This document shows, one piece after another, positions 7,414-14,659 of a stretch of 23,892 bases of DNA. The notes beneath the pieces are model-generated. The model was not told the DNA's origin. It saw only the letters and a program-made list of their open reading frames with translations, and did not search any database. Both the position numbers and the translations under genes were made by a program. The DNA is from Fusobacteriota bacterium (GTDB taxonomy: Bacteria > Fusobacteriota > Fusobacteriia > Fusobacteriales > Fusobacteriaceae), in contig JAEWEF010000009.1 of the NCBI GenBank assembly GCA_023389595.1, positions 1-23,892 on the forward strand, in the 5' to 3' direction. Positions within the stretch are counted from its first letter, which is position 1; every line of letters starts with the position of its first letter.

Positions 7414-8196
7414 CTAAAACTGTCCAGGTATATAATTCCCTTCTATTTCAATTATTCCATCTTCATATATCTTATTTTGTTTTTTATATTTTCTTTCTTC
7501 TTCCTTCAACTTTTCTTTTGTAATAGGTTCAATTTCTTCTTTCTTAGTTATAATTTGTTTCTGACCGTTTTCAGTTTTCGGTTTATCTGCCTCTTTAATT
7601 TCTGAATTAACAACTTTCTTTGTATCATTTTTAGAATTTTCAGTGATACTATTTTTAGCTTTATTATCTAATGTTTTATTATTCTCTACATTATTTTTAT
7701 TAATTTTTTCAGTAGAAACTTTTTTTTCTTCAGACAATTTCTTTTCATTTATTTTTTTGTCGTTTTCTTTTATAATTTTTTTATCTAATGTTTGAGTATT
7801 ATTTTCTTTTGTGCTCACAATTTTGTTATCTATTTTAGTTGTTTCTTCTATTTTGTTTTCTTTCTCTACATTTTCAACTTTTTCTTCTTTTAAATTAGTT
7901 TCTAATTTTTCACTATTCTCTGTTTTTTCTTCTTTTGGCTTAATTTCTTTTTCTTCTTTTTTAAAAGTGTTTTTTAATTCTGGATTATCTTTGTAAAACT
8001 CTTCATCTCTAATCGATATATCAGATAATACCTCATTTGTATTATTGGCTATCTCCTGATGTCTCAGTCTATTTACATCGTCAACATTATCGTAAATTTT
8101 GTATGCAAAAACACTAACTATAATTAATAATACTATGTTATAAATTGTATTTATATTATTTTTTCTTGACCTTTTTTGTTTTCTATTTTTTTTCAT
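7414..8196 (-). CDS. Single-pass membrane protein with long lysine/glutamate-rich region, function unknown
   Basis: I do not recognise a family. Residues 1-15 are strongly basic, 16-35 form one transmembrane helix (IYNIVLLIIVSVFAYKIY), and residues 36-80 look helical and partly coiled. About 80-240 is a low-complexity stretch of Lys, Glu, Asn and Thr. The protein ends with a non-repetitive tail, GIIEIEGNYIPGQF. Positive-inside topology puts the long region outside the cytoplasmic membrane. The architecture resembles spacer-type envelope or division proteins such as TolA/TonB or FtsL-like proteins, but no diagnostic domain is visible. The start overlaps the end of folC by 14 bases with GAGGT upstream, so it is co-translated with folC, and hprK follows after 12 bases. 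Confidence 0.75.
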   Translation of the reverse strand: MKKNRKQKRSRKNNINTIYNIVLLIIVSVFAYKIYDNVDDVNRLRHQEIANNTNEVLSDISIRDEEFYKDNPELKNTFKKEEKEIKPKEEKTENSEKLETNLKEEKVENVEKENKIEETTKIDNKIVSTKENNTQTLDKKIIKENDKKINEKKLSEEKKVSTEKINKNNVENNKTLDNKAKNSITENSKNDTKKVVNSEIKEADKPKTENGQKQIITKKEEIEPITKEKLKEEERKYKKQNKIYEDGIIEIEGNYIPGQF

Positions 8197-9424
8197 TTAA
8201 TACCTCTTTTAGTTTTATCAGTATATAAAATGATCCACAACAAATATTTATTTTTTTATTTTTACTTTTCATATAGTTATAAGCCTCTAACGGATCTTCA
8301 ACACAATCTATTCCATTTTTATCATCTATTAAGTCATATATATATTTTGCAGAACTTCCTCTCGGGTTGTCAGGTATAGATGTTACAATCAAACTATTAG
8401 TTACATTCTTAAGTTCAGATATCATTGCCCTTACATCTTTATCTTTCAATATAGAAACTAATATACACACTTCTTCTTTATCAAAATTACTTTTTATTAT
8501 GCTACACAATTGATCTATACCATCTGAATTATGTGCCCCATCAAATATAACTAAAGGATTTTTTGAAAATACTTCAAATCTACATTGCCACACTACTTTT
8601 TTAAAAGCTTCTTTCATTATATTTTCTTCTATTCCTATATACTTTAGAGCTTCATAAGCACATAAAAAGTTTTTGACTTGATAATTTCCAAAAAGAGAAA
8701 AATCATATTTTTTATTATCAACAAAAATTTCTGTCATAAAGTTATTAAAATTTAGATTAAATTTAACATCCTTATATTTTTCACAAATATTTATATATTT
8801 TTCTGTTTTTTCTGATATCGCTTTCAAAAATTCGGTATTATCATCACCAACAATTACATATGAATTAGGTTTTATTATTCCCGCTTTTTCTTTGGAAATT
8901 TTATATATCGTATCACCAAGATATTCAGTATGATCCAAACTTACATTAGTTATTATTGATATTTCAGAATTGCATACATTAGTGGCATCATATCTTCCAC
9001 CCATACCAGTTTCTAAAATTACATAGTCAGGTTTCATATCTCTAAAATATGCAAACATCATTGCGGTTGTTAATTCAAAAAAAGTTGGTTTGATATTGTG
9101 TTCTTCTATTAAATTTTTTAGCATGTAATAATATTTTGCTATATCCTCATCAGATATATCAACTCCATTAAATGAAATTCTTTCATTAAATTTCAAAATA
9201 TGTGGTGACGTATATTTACCAACTCTATATCCAGCTTCTATAAGCACTTTTTCTATAGTAGTAGAAGTTGAGCCCTTACCATTTGTTCCAGCTACATGTA
9301 TAATTTTGTATTCATTTTGTGGATTTCCCATTTTTTCACAAATTTTTGTTATATTATCTAAACCTAATTTAATATTAAATGCTGAATAAGAATATAATTC
9401 TTCTAAAAGTTTATCAATATTCAT
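8183..9424 (-). CDS. folC: Folylpolyglutamate synthase / dihydrofolate synthase
   Basis: FolC adds glutamate to folates and, in bifunctional members, to dihydropteroate. It is an ATP-dependent Mur-ligase-fold enzyme. The P-loop is HVAGTNGKGST (about residues 43-53). The central region has ILETGMGGRYDATN and ITNVSLDHTEYLG, including the His/Asp that bind metal, and a KEKAGIIK segment (the family's modified-lysine motif). The C-terminal domain starts near FDGAHN. Length (413) is typical. Bifunctionality cannot be decided by eye. TAGGAG precedes the ATG. It is second in the mtnN operon, 8 bases after mtnN, and its 3' end overlaps the next gene by 14 bases. Confidence 0.93.
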   Translation of the reverse strand: MNIDKLLEELYSYSAFNIKLGLDNITKICEKMGNPQNEYKIIHVAGTNGKGSTSTTIEKVLIEAGYRVGKYTSPHILKFNERISFNGVDISDEDIAKYYYMLKNLIEEHNIKPTFFELTTAMMFAYFRDMKPDYVILETGMGGRYDATNVCNSEISIITNVSLDHTEYLGDTIYKISKEKAGIIKPNSYVIVGDDNTEFLKAISEKTEKYINICEKYKDVKFNLNFNNFMTEIFVDNKKYDFSLFGNYQVKNFLCAYEALKYIGIEENIMKEAFKKVVWQCRFEVFSKNPLVIFDGAHNSDGIDQLCSIIKSNFDKEEVCILVSILKDKDVRAMISELKNVTNSLIVTSIPDNPRGSSAKYIYDLIDDKNGIDCVEDPLEAYNYMKSKNKKINICCGSFYILIKLKEVLNEKK

Positions 9425-9432
9425 TTTATCTC

Positions 9433-10128
9433 CTATATTTTTTTTAAAATTTCTTCAACAACAAGTTTTGAATTTTTAGCAGCTATACTCACAAATTTTT
9501 CAAAAGATATAGCACTATCAGAATTAGATTTATCAGAAATAGATCTAATAACTACAAAAGGTATATTAAATATGTAACAAGTGTGTGCAACTGCAGCTCC
9601 TTCCATTTCAGTACATTCTGCATTAAAAGTTTCTCTAATAAATTTAACTCTTTCTTCCTTTGTTACAAATTCATCTCTTGTGCTTATTCTTCCAGATATA
9701 ACTTTTTCTTTTCCAAAAATATTTATAGCAGATTCTATCGCCAAATCAAATAATTTTTTGTCGGGTTTAAAAAAAGATTCTTTCATTCTAGGAATTACAC
9801 CTAAAGCTTTTCCATCTCCACTAACATCAAAATCTGTTTCTATTAATTCTGTTCCTATTACTATATCAAATATATCTATATTTTCATTTAAAGAACCGGC
9901 TACACCAGTAAAAATAATATGTGAAATCTTGAAAAAATTAATTAGTAAAGTAGCAGTTATAGCCGCATTAACTTTTCCTATACCGCATTCTACTAAAACT
10001 ACATTTTTCCCGTGTAGATCCCCTTCAAAAAAATGTAATCCACCTATGATTATTTCGTTTATATTTTTCATTATAGATTTCAATTCTTTTATTTCTTCTG
10101 ACATTGCCCCTATAATTCCAATTTTCAT
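9433..10128 (-). CDS. mtnN: 5'-methylthioadenosine / S-adenosylhomocysteine nucleosidase
   Basis: This enzyme cleaves the glycosidic bond of MTA, SAH and 5'-deoxyadenosine, recycling SAM by-products and, where luxS is present, feeding AI-2 synthesis. The opening MKIGIIGAMSEE places the general acid Glu at residue 12. The nucleoside-binding TEMEGAAVAH segment (173-182, key Glu176) and the catalytic Asp199 in SISDKS are intact. Length (231) matches Pfs. GGAGG lies before the ATG. It is the first gene of a leftward operon with folC, read from a promoter about 30 bases upstream of the start. Confidence 0.95.
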   Translation of the reverse strand: MKIGIIGAMSEEIKELKSIMKNINEIIIGGLHFFEGDLHGKNVVLVECGIGKVNAAITATLLINFFKISHIIFTGVAGSLNENIDIFDIVIGTELIETDFDVSGDGKALGVIPRMKESFFKPDKKLFDLAIESAINIFGKEKVISGRISTRDEFVTKEERVKFIRETFNAECTEMEGAAVAHTCYIFNIPFVVIRSISDKSNSDSAISFEKFVSIAAKNSKLVVEEILKKI

Positions 10129-10157
10129 AATTTTCCTCCAGTATATTTGAAATTTAT

Positions 10158-10187
10158 ACTATAAAATTATACTATATTTTAAGTCAA
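10158..10187 (-). promoter_or_regulatory. Promoter of the mtnN-folC-hprK-nrnA block
   Basis: Read on the minus strand, TTGACT (10187-10182) is followed after 18 bases by TATAGT (10163-10158). Further TATAAT-like hexamers at 10171-10166 and 10176-10171 have no well-spaced -35. Transcription would start near 10151, about 23 bases before the mtnN ATG. Confidence 0.55.
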
Positions 10188-10209
10188 TTATCACTTTTTT
10201 TTAAAAATT

Positions 10210-10257
10210 TTTAAATAAAAAAAGAGACTAATTTTGTTAGTCTCTTTTTTATTTAAA
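10210..10257. terminator. Strong terminator hairpin downstream of cbiK
   Basis: A 14-bp perfect stem (10218-10231 with 10237-10250, five-base loop) extends to about 21 pairs if one extra A on the left arm is bulged. Both arms end in A/T runs. It lies about 90 bases past the cbiK stop and just upstream of the mtnN promoter, insulating the two leftward units. Confidence 0.9.
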
Positions 10258-10343
10258 GAAAGGATAGGGCTTTTCATTTTAATTTTAATTAGTATAATTA
10301 TAATCTAAAATATTTAGATTGTCAATACAAATTAAAATTATAA

Positions 10344-11153
10344 TTAAATAATAAAACTTTTTTTAAATTCTTTTATATCAAATTCCTCATTATTGATGGC
10401 ATCTTTTGAATGAGCGACAAAAATTTCATTTATCATGTCGTACTCACCAAGACCTTTAATCAAAATTTTATCTGCATTTATTCCATTGGCTTCAAATTTT
10501 TCTTTAAATTTAATAGCCATATCTTTTTTTGCATGTTCACCAGCAACAAACATAAAAGGCATTAAAGTTATATATTTTATATTTCTTTTTTTTATTTTAG
10601 GTATAACATCTTCAATATTAGGAAACGACATTGTGCTTACAGTATACACATTATGATACCCAGCCTCATCAAACATATATTCAAGCATAGCATAAGATGC
10701 CCCTATAGGTGAATTAGTACCATGACATGCAAAAATGTTTGCATATTCATCTTTTGTAATTAAATTTTCACTCAGAGCTTTAACTACTTTTTTATAATCT
10801 TCCGGATGATAAAGAAGAGGTTTCCCTATGTTTACCTTCTTGAATCTATCTTTATATTCATAAATTTCATCAACAAGATTGTCATATTCTATACCAGCTA
10901 TAATATGCGTAGATTGTACCAAAAGTTCTTCATATCCTTCTGATGCAATTTTGGAAAGTATTTCAAGTGGGGTATATTTATATATATTTTTTTCTCTCAA
11001 TCTCTTTATTATAATTCTTGATGTATATGCTTCATAAAAATCATAATCTTTGAATTCATTTTTAAACTTTTCATTTATATTGTCTATAGTTAACTTCATA
11101 GTATCCAAATGTGTAGTCCCAAAATGTACTATTAGAATAGCTTTTTTTGACAT
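10344..11153 (-). CDS. cbiK: Anaerobic sirohydrochlorin cobaltochelatase CbiK-like
   Basis: This is a class II chelatase that inserts cobalt into sirohydrochlorin in the anaerobic cobalamin route; related enzymes can load iron for siroheme or heme pathways. It opens with AILIVHFGTTHLDT. The metal/proton-handling histidines are visible at His144 (FACHGTN) and His207 (AGEHAKKDM), close to positions 145 and 207 of Salmonella CbiK. A further STHIIAGIEYD motif is at 81-91. I place the start at 11153, where AAGGAGG sits six bases upstream. The frame stays open to 11210, but that start overlaps the promoter's -35 box. The gene stands alone with no other cobalamin or siroheme genes nearby, so its pathway is uncertain. 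It is divergent from the Rrf2 gene. Confidence 0.88.
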   Translation of the reverse strand: MSKKAILIVHFGTTHLDTMKLTIDNINEKFKNEFKDYDFYEAYTSRIIIKRLREKNIYKYTPLEILSKIASEGYEELLVQSTHIIAGIEYDNLVDEIYEYKDRFKKVNIGKPLLYHPEDYKKVVKALSENLITKDEYANIFACHGTNSPIGASYAMLEYMFDEAGYHNVYTVSTMSFPNIEDVIPKIKKRNIKYITLMPFMFVAGEHAKKDMAIKFKEKFEANGINADKILIKGLGEYDMINEIFVAHSKDAINNEEFDIKEFKKSFII

Positions 11154-11181
11154 AATTAACCTCCTTACGATTTTTAATGTC

Positions 11182-11210
11182 ATTGTATCATTTTTATTTT
11201 TATATATCAA
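11182..11210 (-). promoter_or_regulatory. Promoter of cbiK
   Basis: On the minus strand, TTGATA (11210-11205) and TACAAT (11187-11182) are 17 bases apart, with an extended TGA preceding the -10. The predicted start near 11175 lies upstream of the 11153 ATG and downstream of the alternative codon at 11210, which supports the shorter protein. Confidence 0.6.
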
Positions 11211-11254
11211 ATTTAAATTTTTTTGACGAAATATTTTTATTTTTTATTTATATA

Positions 11255-11283
11255 TTCACTAAAACTTTTAAATGTGTTAAAAT
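11255..11283 (+). promoter_or_regulatory. Probable promoter of the Rrf2-family gene
   Basis: TTCACT (11255-11260) and TAAAAT (11278-11283) are 17 bases apart. The -35 box is a weak match. The -10 box is embedded in the inverted repeat at 11264-11292. Confidence 0.4.
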
Positions 11284-11292
11284 ATTAAAAGT
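11264..11292. promoter_or_regulatory. Inverted repeat over the rrf2 promoter, candidate operator
   Basis: ACTTTTAA (11264-11271) and TTAAAAGT (11285-11292) are perfect reverse complements separated by 13 bases. The dyad spans the -10 box and ends just before the Shine-Dalgarno of the Rrf2 gene. Rrf2 proteins are dimers that bind dyads of about this size, so autoregulation is a natural reading. The half-site ACTTTTAA recurs at 11816-11823 in the leader of the next gene. Confidence 0.4.
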
Positions 11293-11306
11293 AACGAGGT
11301 GATTAT

Positions 11307-11723
11307 ATGAAAATTAAAAATGAAATTATCTATGCATTACAGATAGTTTATTACCTTACTGCAAATATGGATAGAGATGTTATTTCATCCAGCGAAATTT
11401 CAGAAAAAGAAAAAATTCCTAGATTGTTTTGTTTAAGAATAATAAAAAAATTAGAAAAGGCTGGTATAATAAAAATATATAGAGGTTCCAACGGAGGATA
11501 CTCTCTAGCTAGAAATCCAAAAAGAATAACATTCAGAGATATAATAGAAATAATAGATGACGATGTTGTTTTGCAGTCTTGTGTTGATAGTGATACAATT
11601 TGTAGACACAGAGGAAAATCGTGTAGTATAAAATCTCAACTTTCTAAAACTCAAAAAAGTTTACTTGAGGATTTTGATCAAATTAATTTTTATGACTTAG
11701 TTGAATCTAATCAAAACAATTAA
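11307..11723 (+). CDS. Rrf2-family transcriptional regulator with three-cysteine cluster motif
   Basis: The N-terminal winged helix-turn-helix is clear (YALQIVYYLTAN, then ISEKEKIPRLFCLRIIKKLEKAGII, and a wing with RGSNGGYSLAR at 59-69). After the dimerisation helix lie Cys92, Cys99 and Cys106, spaced CX6CX6C. In IscR, NsrR and RsrR-type Rrf2 proteins, cysteines at this place ligate an Fe-S cluster that senses iron-sulfur status, nitric oxide or redox. The spacing here differs slightly from the CX5CX5C of E. coli IscR. Which signal it senses is unknown. Length (138) is normal. GAGGTGAT precedes the ATG. It is divergent from cbiK, lies 120 bases upstream of the flavin-binding gene, and probably regulates itself through the dyad over its promoter. 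Confidence 0.88.
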   Translation: MKIKNEIIYALQIVYYLTANMDRDVISSSEISEKEKIPRLFCLRIIKKLEKAGIIKIYRGSNGGYSLARNPKRITFRDIIEIIDDDVVLQSCVDSDTICRHRGKSCSIKSQLSKTQKSLLEDFDQINFYDLVESNQNN

Positions 11724-11754
11724 CTATTAAATTTATTTTTAAATATAAAAAAAT

Positions 11755-11783
11755 TTGTAAAAAATTAATATATGATTTATAAT
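11755..11783 (+). promoter_or_regulatory. Promoter of the flavin-binding (PNPOx-fold) gene
   Basis: TTGTAA (11755-11760) and a perfect TATAAT (11778-11783) are 17 bases apart. Transcription would begin near 11790, at the first arm of the AATACT/AGTATT dyad. It is among the clearest promoters in the window. Confidence 0.6.
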
Positions 11784-11789
11784 ATAGAA

Positions 11790-11811
11790 AATACTTGATT
11801 AAATTAGTATT
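11790..11811. promoter_or_regulatory. AATACT-N10-AGTATT dyad at the start of the PNPOx-fold transcript
   Basis: Inverted arms lie at 11790-11795 and 11806-11811, immediately at and after the predicted transcription start. The same arms and spacing occur at 4547-4568. It is a candidate operator for the neighbouring Rrf2 protein or another regulator, but short AT-rich dyads arise easily by chance. Confidence 0.25.
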
Positions 11812-11843
11812 AATTACTTTTAATAAATATAAGGAGTGATATT

Positions 11844-12230
11844 ATGGTTAAATTAACAGAAGAAATGAAAGAAATGATAAAAACTCAACTTGGATATGTT
11901 GCTACTGTAAGAGCTGATGGAGTTCCTAATATAGGTCCTAAACGTTCTGCACGTATATTTGATGACAGCACTTTAATATTTAACGAAAACACTGGTAAAG
12001 AAATTTATAAAAATCTTAAAGAAGGATCTAAAATAGCTATTGCTTTCGTTGATTGGGCTAATCTTTTAGGTTACAGATTTGTTGGAACTGCAGAAGTTCA
12101 CGAAAGTGGAAAAATATTTGATGACTCTGTTGAATGGGCTAAAGGAAAAGTACCTAAAGCTGCTGTATTAATAAAAATTGAAGAAATCTATGACTTAAAA
12201 ATTGGAAATGCAGGAGTTAGATTAGCTTAA
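11844..12230 (+). CDS. Small pyridoxamine 5'-phosphate oxidase-fold flavin-binding protein
   Basis: This is a single split-barrel domain of the PNPOx-like family. It has the typical LGYVATVRADGVPNIGPK opening (residues 16-33), a central strand with NENTGKEIYKNLKEGSKIAIAFVD, and a final IKIEEIYDL strand. Members bind FMN or F420/heme and act as small redox or flavin-binding proteins; the real substrate is unknown, and it is too short to be genuine PdxH. The gene has its own consensus promoter, an AAGGAG Shine-Dalgarno, a hairpin terminator, and codons unlike the neighbours (several CGT arginines, many GCT and GTT). All of this suggests strong expression. Its position beside an Rrf2 regulator suggests redox or iron control, which is inference. 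Confidence 0.82.
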   Translation: MVKLTEEMKEMIKTQLGYVATVRADGVPNIGPKRSARIFDDSTLIFNENTGKEIYKNLKEGSKIAIAFVDWANLLGYRFVGTAEVHESGKIFDDSVEWAKGKVPKAAVLIKIEEIYDLKIGNAGVRLA

Positions 12231-12240
12231 TAATAAAAAT

Positions 12241-12270
12241 AAAGAGTGTAAACATTTTACACTCTTTTTT
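12241..12270. terminator. Bidirectional terminator between the PNPOx-fold gene and truB
   Basis: A 12-bp perfect stem (12241-12252 with 12256-12267) has a three-base loop and is followed by T residues to 12270. It lies 11 bases after the PNPOx-fold stop on plus and 3 bases after the truB stop on minus, so it ends both the short rightward gene and the long leftward operon. Confidence 0.88.
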
Positions 12271-12272
12271 AA

Positions 12273-13130
12273 TTAAAAATATTTATATGAGGATAGAATT
12301 CCATTTTCAAATTTACCTATTCCTAAAAACTCATCTTGATAATAAACTCTTTTTAATCCTTCTTCCAATTCTTCATTGAATTTAAATTTATTACCATTTC
12401 TAAAAAATTTTATATCTTTTTCAGTTATATTAATTTTTTGAAAATTAAAATAATTTTCTACTTTTGATATAAAAGATGTGTCGCCATTTAAAAATTTTCT
12501 TTTTATCTCATCCAATGTATAAGAATTTTCTATAAAATTATCTCCAACTGATATTCTATTAAGATTAATCATGGTGGCATAATTATTTAGTTCTCTACCA
12601 ATATCTTTTACCAAACTTCTTACGTAAAAACCTTTTGACACTCTGCAATAAAGCTTTAAAATATTTTTATTAAATTCAATTATCTTTAAGTCGTATACAT
12701 GTACTTCCCTTTTTTTTCTTTCTATTTCTATCCCTTTTCTAGCTAAATTATAAAGTTTTTCTCCATTAACTTTAATTGCAGAAAACATTGGAGGTTCTTG
12801 ATATATTTTTCCCAAAAATTTATTTAAAACTGATTCTAGTTCATTTTTCTCTACTTTTTTATCGGTAGTATAATTTATTTCTCCTTCCGAATCATAAGTA
12901 TTCGTTTCGTATCCGAATTCCATTTCAACTACATAACCCTTAGTAGTTTTTTCTATTTCAGAAACAAGTTTAGTAGCCTTGCCAACACAAACAATTAAAA
13001 CTCCTGTCGCTAATGGATCAAGAGTACCGCAATGCCCTATTTTTTTTGTTCCCAATAATTTTCTTAATTCTCTTATTATTCCAAACGATGTTATATTTTT
13101 ATGTTTATTTAAAATTATTATACCATCCAT
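12273..13130 (-). CDS. truB: tRNA pseudouridine-55 synthase
   Basis: TruB converts U55 of the T-loop to pseudouridine in nearly all tRNAs. Hallmarks are the N-terminal GIIILNKHKNITS, the catalytic GHCGTLDPLATGVL block (Asp38 as nucleophile), the PPMFSAIKVNGEKLYNLAR segment, and CRVSKGFYVRSLVKDIG. The last 65 or so residues correspond to the variable C-terminal extension. I set the start at the ATG at 13130, which has TAGGAG about five bases upstream. An in-frame ATG at 13154 lacks a ribosome site and would overlap the preceding gene. It is the last gene of the long leftward operon, ending at the terminator. Length 285 is normal. Confidence 0.94.
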   Translation of the reverse strand: MDGIIILNKHKNITSFGIIRELRKLLGTKKIGHCGTLDPLATGVLIVCVGKATKLVSEIEKTTKGYVVEMEFGYETNTYDSEGEINYTTDKKVEKNELESVLNKFLGKIYQEPPMFSAIKVNGEKLYNLARKGIEIERKKREVHVYDLKIIEFNKNILKLYCRVSKGFYVRSLVKDIGRELNNYATMINLNRISVGDNFIENSYTLDEIKRKFLNGDTSFISKVENYFNFQKINITEKDIKFFRNGNKFKFNEELEEGLKRVYYQDEFLGIGKFENGILSSYKYF

Positions 13131-13137
13131 ATTTCTC

Positions 13138-14658
13138 CTAAAAATATCTGTCATATCTGTTAGTTGGACTCCATAATATATATTCTTCTACTCCTAAATC
13201 TTTTAAAGCTTTCACTTGTTCTTTTATTTCATCAGGTCCATAATTTATATGACCTTTCACCCATTTTGCTGTAAATGCCTGTATCCAAGGTCTAACCAAT
13301 GCACTTTCATCTATATTTTTACTTCTTTTTAGTGCATCTTTCGTTGAGTGATATACAGTCTTGTACGGATTGGCATCAGGAACCTTTAATCCGTATACAC
13401 CAGATCCATAGTGGCTAGGATATTCCATAGGAGAAATGTAGTCAACTATATTTGACATAGTTTCGTAATGTTGTCCTAGAGACATATCATCATCTGAGCT
13501 AGCTACTTGTCCATACACAGCTACAGAAAGATAAACTCCTAAAGGCTCTAAATTTTCCTTAGCATATTTTAAATATTCTTGAATAGCTTTTACTTTAGAT
13601 TCATTTTTTTCATTTCTATAATCAAGTTCACTGTCTAGTTTACCACCATTTGACGCAGGAAATCTAACATAGTCAAATTGTATTTCATTAAAACCAACTC
13701 TAGCAGCTTCTTTAGATACTTCTACATTATAATTCCATAAATTTCTATCGTATGGAGATACCCAAGCTAATCCGTCCTTATTTGAAAATTGTGTTCCATC
13801 TTTCTTATATACTATAGATTTATTTTTATTATTTTTTGCATAGATTGGATCTTTAAAAGAAACGACTCTTGCTATCAAATAAATATTATTTTCTTTTAGT
13901 TTAGAAATTATTTCTCTTATGTTTTTAATCTTTGGTTTATTGTTAGCACCTGGATTCATATTTTTTATATATTCAGGCATATCAAAAGATAATGTTCCAA
14001 CATCTTCTTTTACATCTATAACAAAAGTGTTTATATTATTCTCTTTTGCTATTTTAATCATTTCTTCCAATCTACTAGGAATAGCTATTGTATTAGCCGT
14101 AACATATATGCCTTTTGCTTTTACTTTAGGATTATTAATATACGATGCCTTTTTATAATGATTAAAATCTAACTCTCCCCACGATTTTGGCAATACACTT
14201 TTTAAACTATCTTCTAAAAATTCTTCTTTTATCCAACCCTCTTTATCAGAAATACCGTCGTTATATTTTATTTTTAATAAGTTGTACTTGATTTCACTTT
14301 TCACATCATTTTTTTCTACAATTTTAGAAAATTCCCCCATCTCTAAAACTGTAATTTTACTTCCCTTATCTATAGAGTAAATTATTTTTTCTAGTTTTTC
14401 ATTCTCGTATACATTTATCTTTGATTTTGCATATTTATAAATATTATTATCGATTCCCAAATTTTCTATTTCATTTTCTTCTGTTAAAATTTTATTTTCT
14501 TTTTCTTCTTTCAATTCTATTTGTGAATTGTCTTTTTCATTTTCTAAATTGTTATTATTTTTATTATAAATTTTTATAAACCAAAAAATAAATATTAAAT
14601 ATAAAAGTATTGCAATTAATATTTTAAGTACAAATATATCGCGTTTATTTTTTTTCAT
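13138..14658 (-). CDS. Membrane-anchored DUF4015 glycoside-hydrolase-like protein with SH3-like region
   Basis: Residues 9-30 form a transmembrane anchor, followed by a charged linker to about 70. Residues about 79-150 look like a bacterial SH3 domain (INVYENEKLEKIIY ... GSKITVLEM ... EGWIKEEFL). From about 180 to the end is the DUF4015 putative glycoside hydrolase TIM barrel: AKGIYVTANT, TFVIDVKEDVGTLSFD with Asp215, ARVVSFKDP, and IQFDYVRFP with Asp329 as a likely active-site acid. The barrel closes with PWIQAFTAKWVKG near the C-terminus. These proteins are thought to act on extracytoplasmic polysaccharide, and the SH3 region suggests cell-wall binding. Substrate is unknown. The ATG is at 14658, one base after iadA, and truB follows with a 7-base gap. 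Confidence 0.82.
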   Translation of the reverse strand: MKKNKRDIFVLKILIAILLYLIFIFWFIKIYNKNNNNLENEKDNSQIELKEEKENKILTEENEIENLGIDNNIYKYAKSKINVYENEKLEKIIYSIDKGSKITVLEMGEFSKIVEKNDVKSEIKYNLLKIKYNDGISDKEGWIKEEFLEDSLKSVLPKSWGELDFNHYKKASYINNPKVKAKGIYVTANTIAIPSRLEEMIKIAKENNINTFVIDVKEDVGTLSFDMPEYIKNMNPGANNKPKIKNIREIISKLKENNIYLIARVVSFKDPIYAKNNKNKSIVYKKDGTQFSNKDGLAWVSPYDRNLWNYNVEVSKEAARVGFNEIQFDYVRFPASNGGKLDSELDYRNEKNESKVKAIQEYLKYAKENLEPLGVYLSVAVYGQVASSDDDMSLGQHYETMSNIVDYISPMEYPSHYGSGVYGLKVPDANPYKTVYHSTKDALKRSKNIDESALVRPWIQAFTAKWVKGHINYGPDEIKEQVKALKDLGVEEYILWSPTNRYDRYF

Positions 14659-14659
14659 A

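Noticed and set aside
7480..7960. Repetitive-looking AT-rich tract inside the lysine/glutamate-rich gene
   Set aside because: It is low-complexity coding sequence with no regular repeat unit. It is not a CRISPR array or a tandem DNA repeat.
9581..10150. Long open frame on the plus strand opposite mtnN (189 codons)
   Set aside because: It mirrors the well-supported mtnN frame, is rich in Ser, Ile and Phe as expected for antisense of an AT-rich gene, and has no family resemblance.
13131..13154. Upstream ATG for truB at 13154
   Set aside because: It has no ribosome site and overlaps the previous gene. The ATG at 13130 has TAGGAG and begins with the conserved TruB N-terminus.
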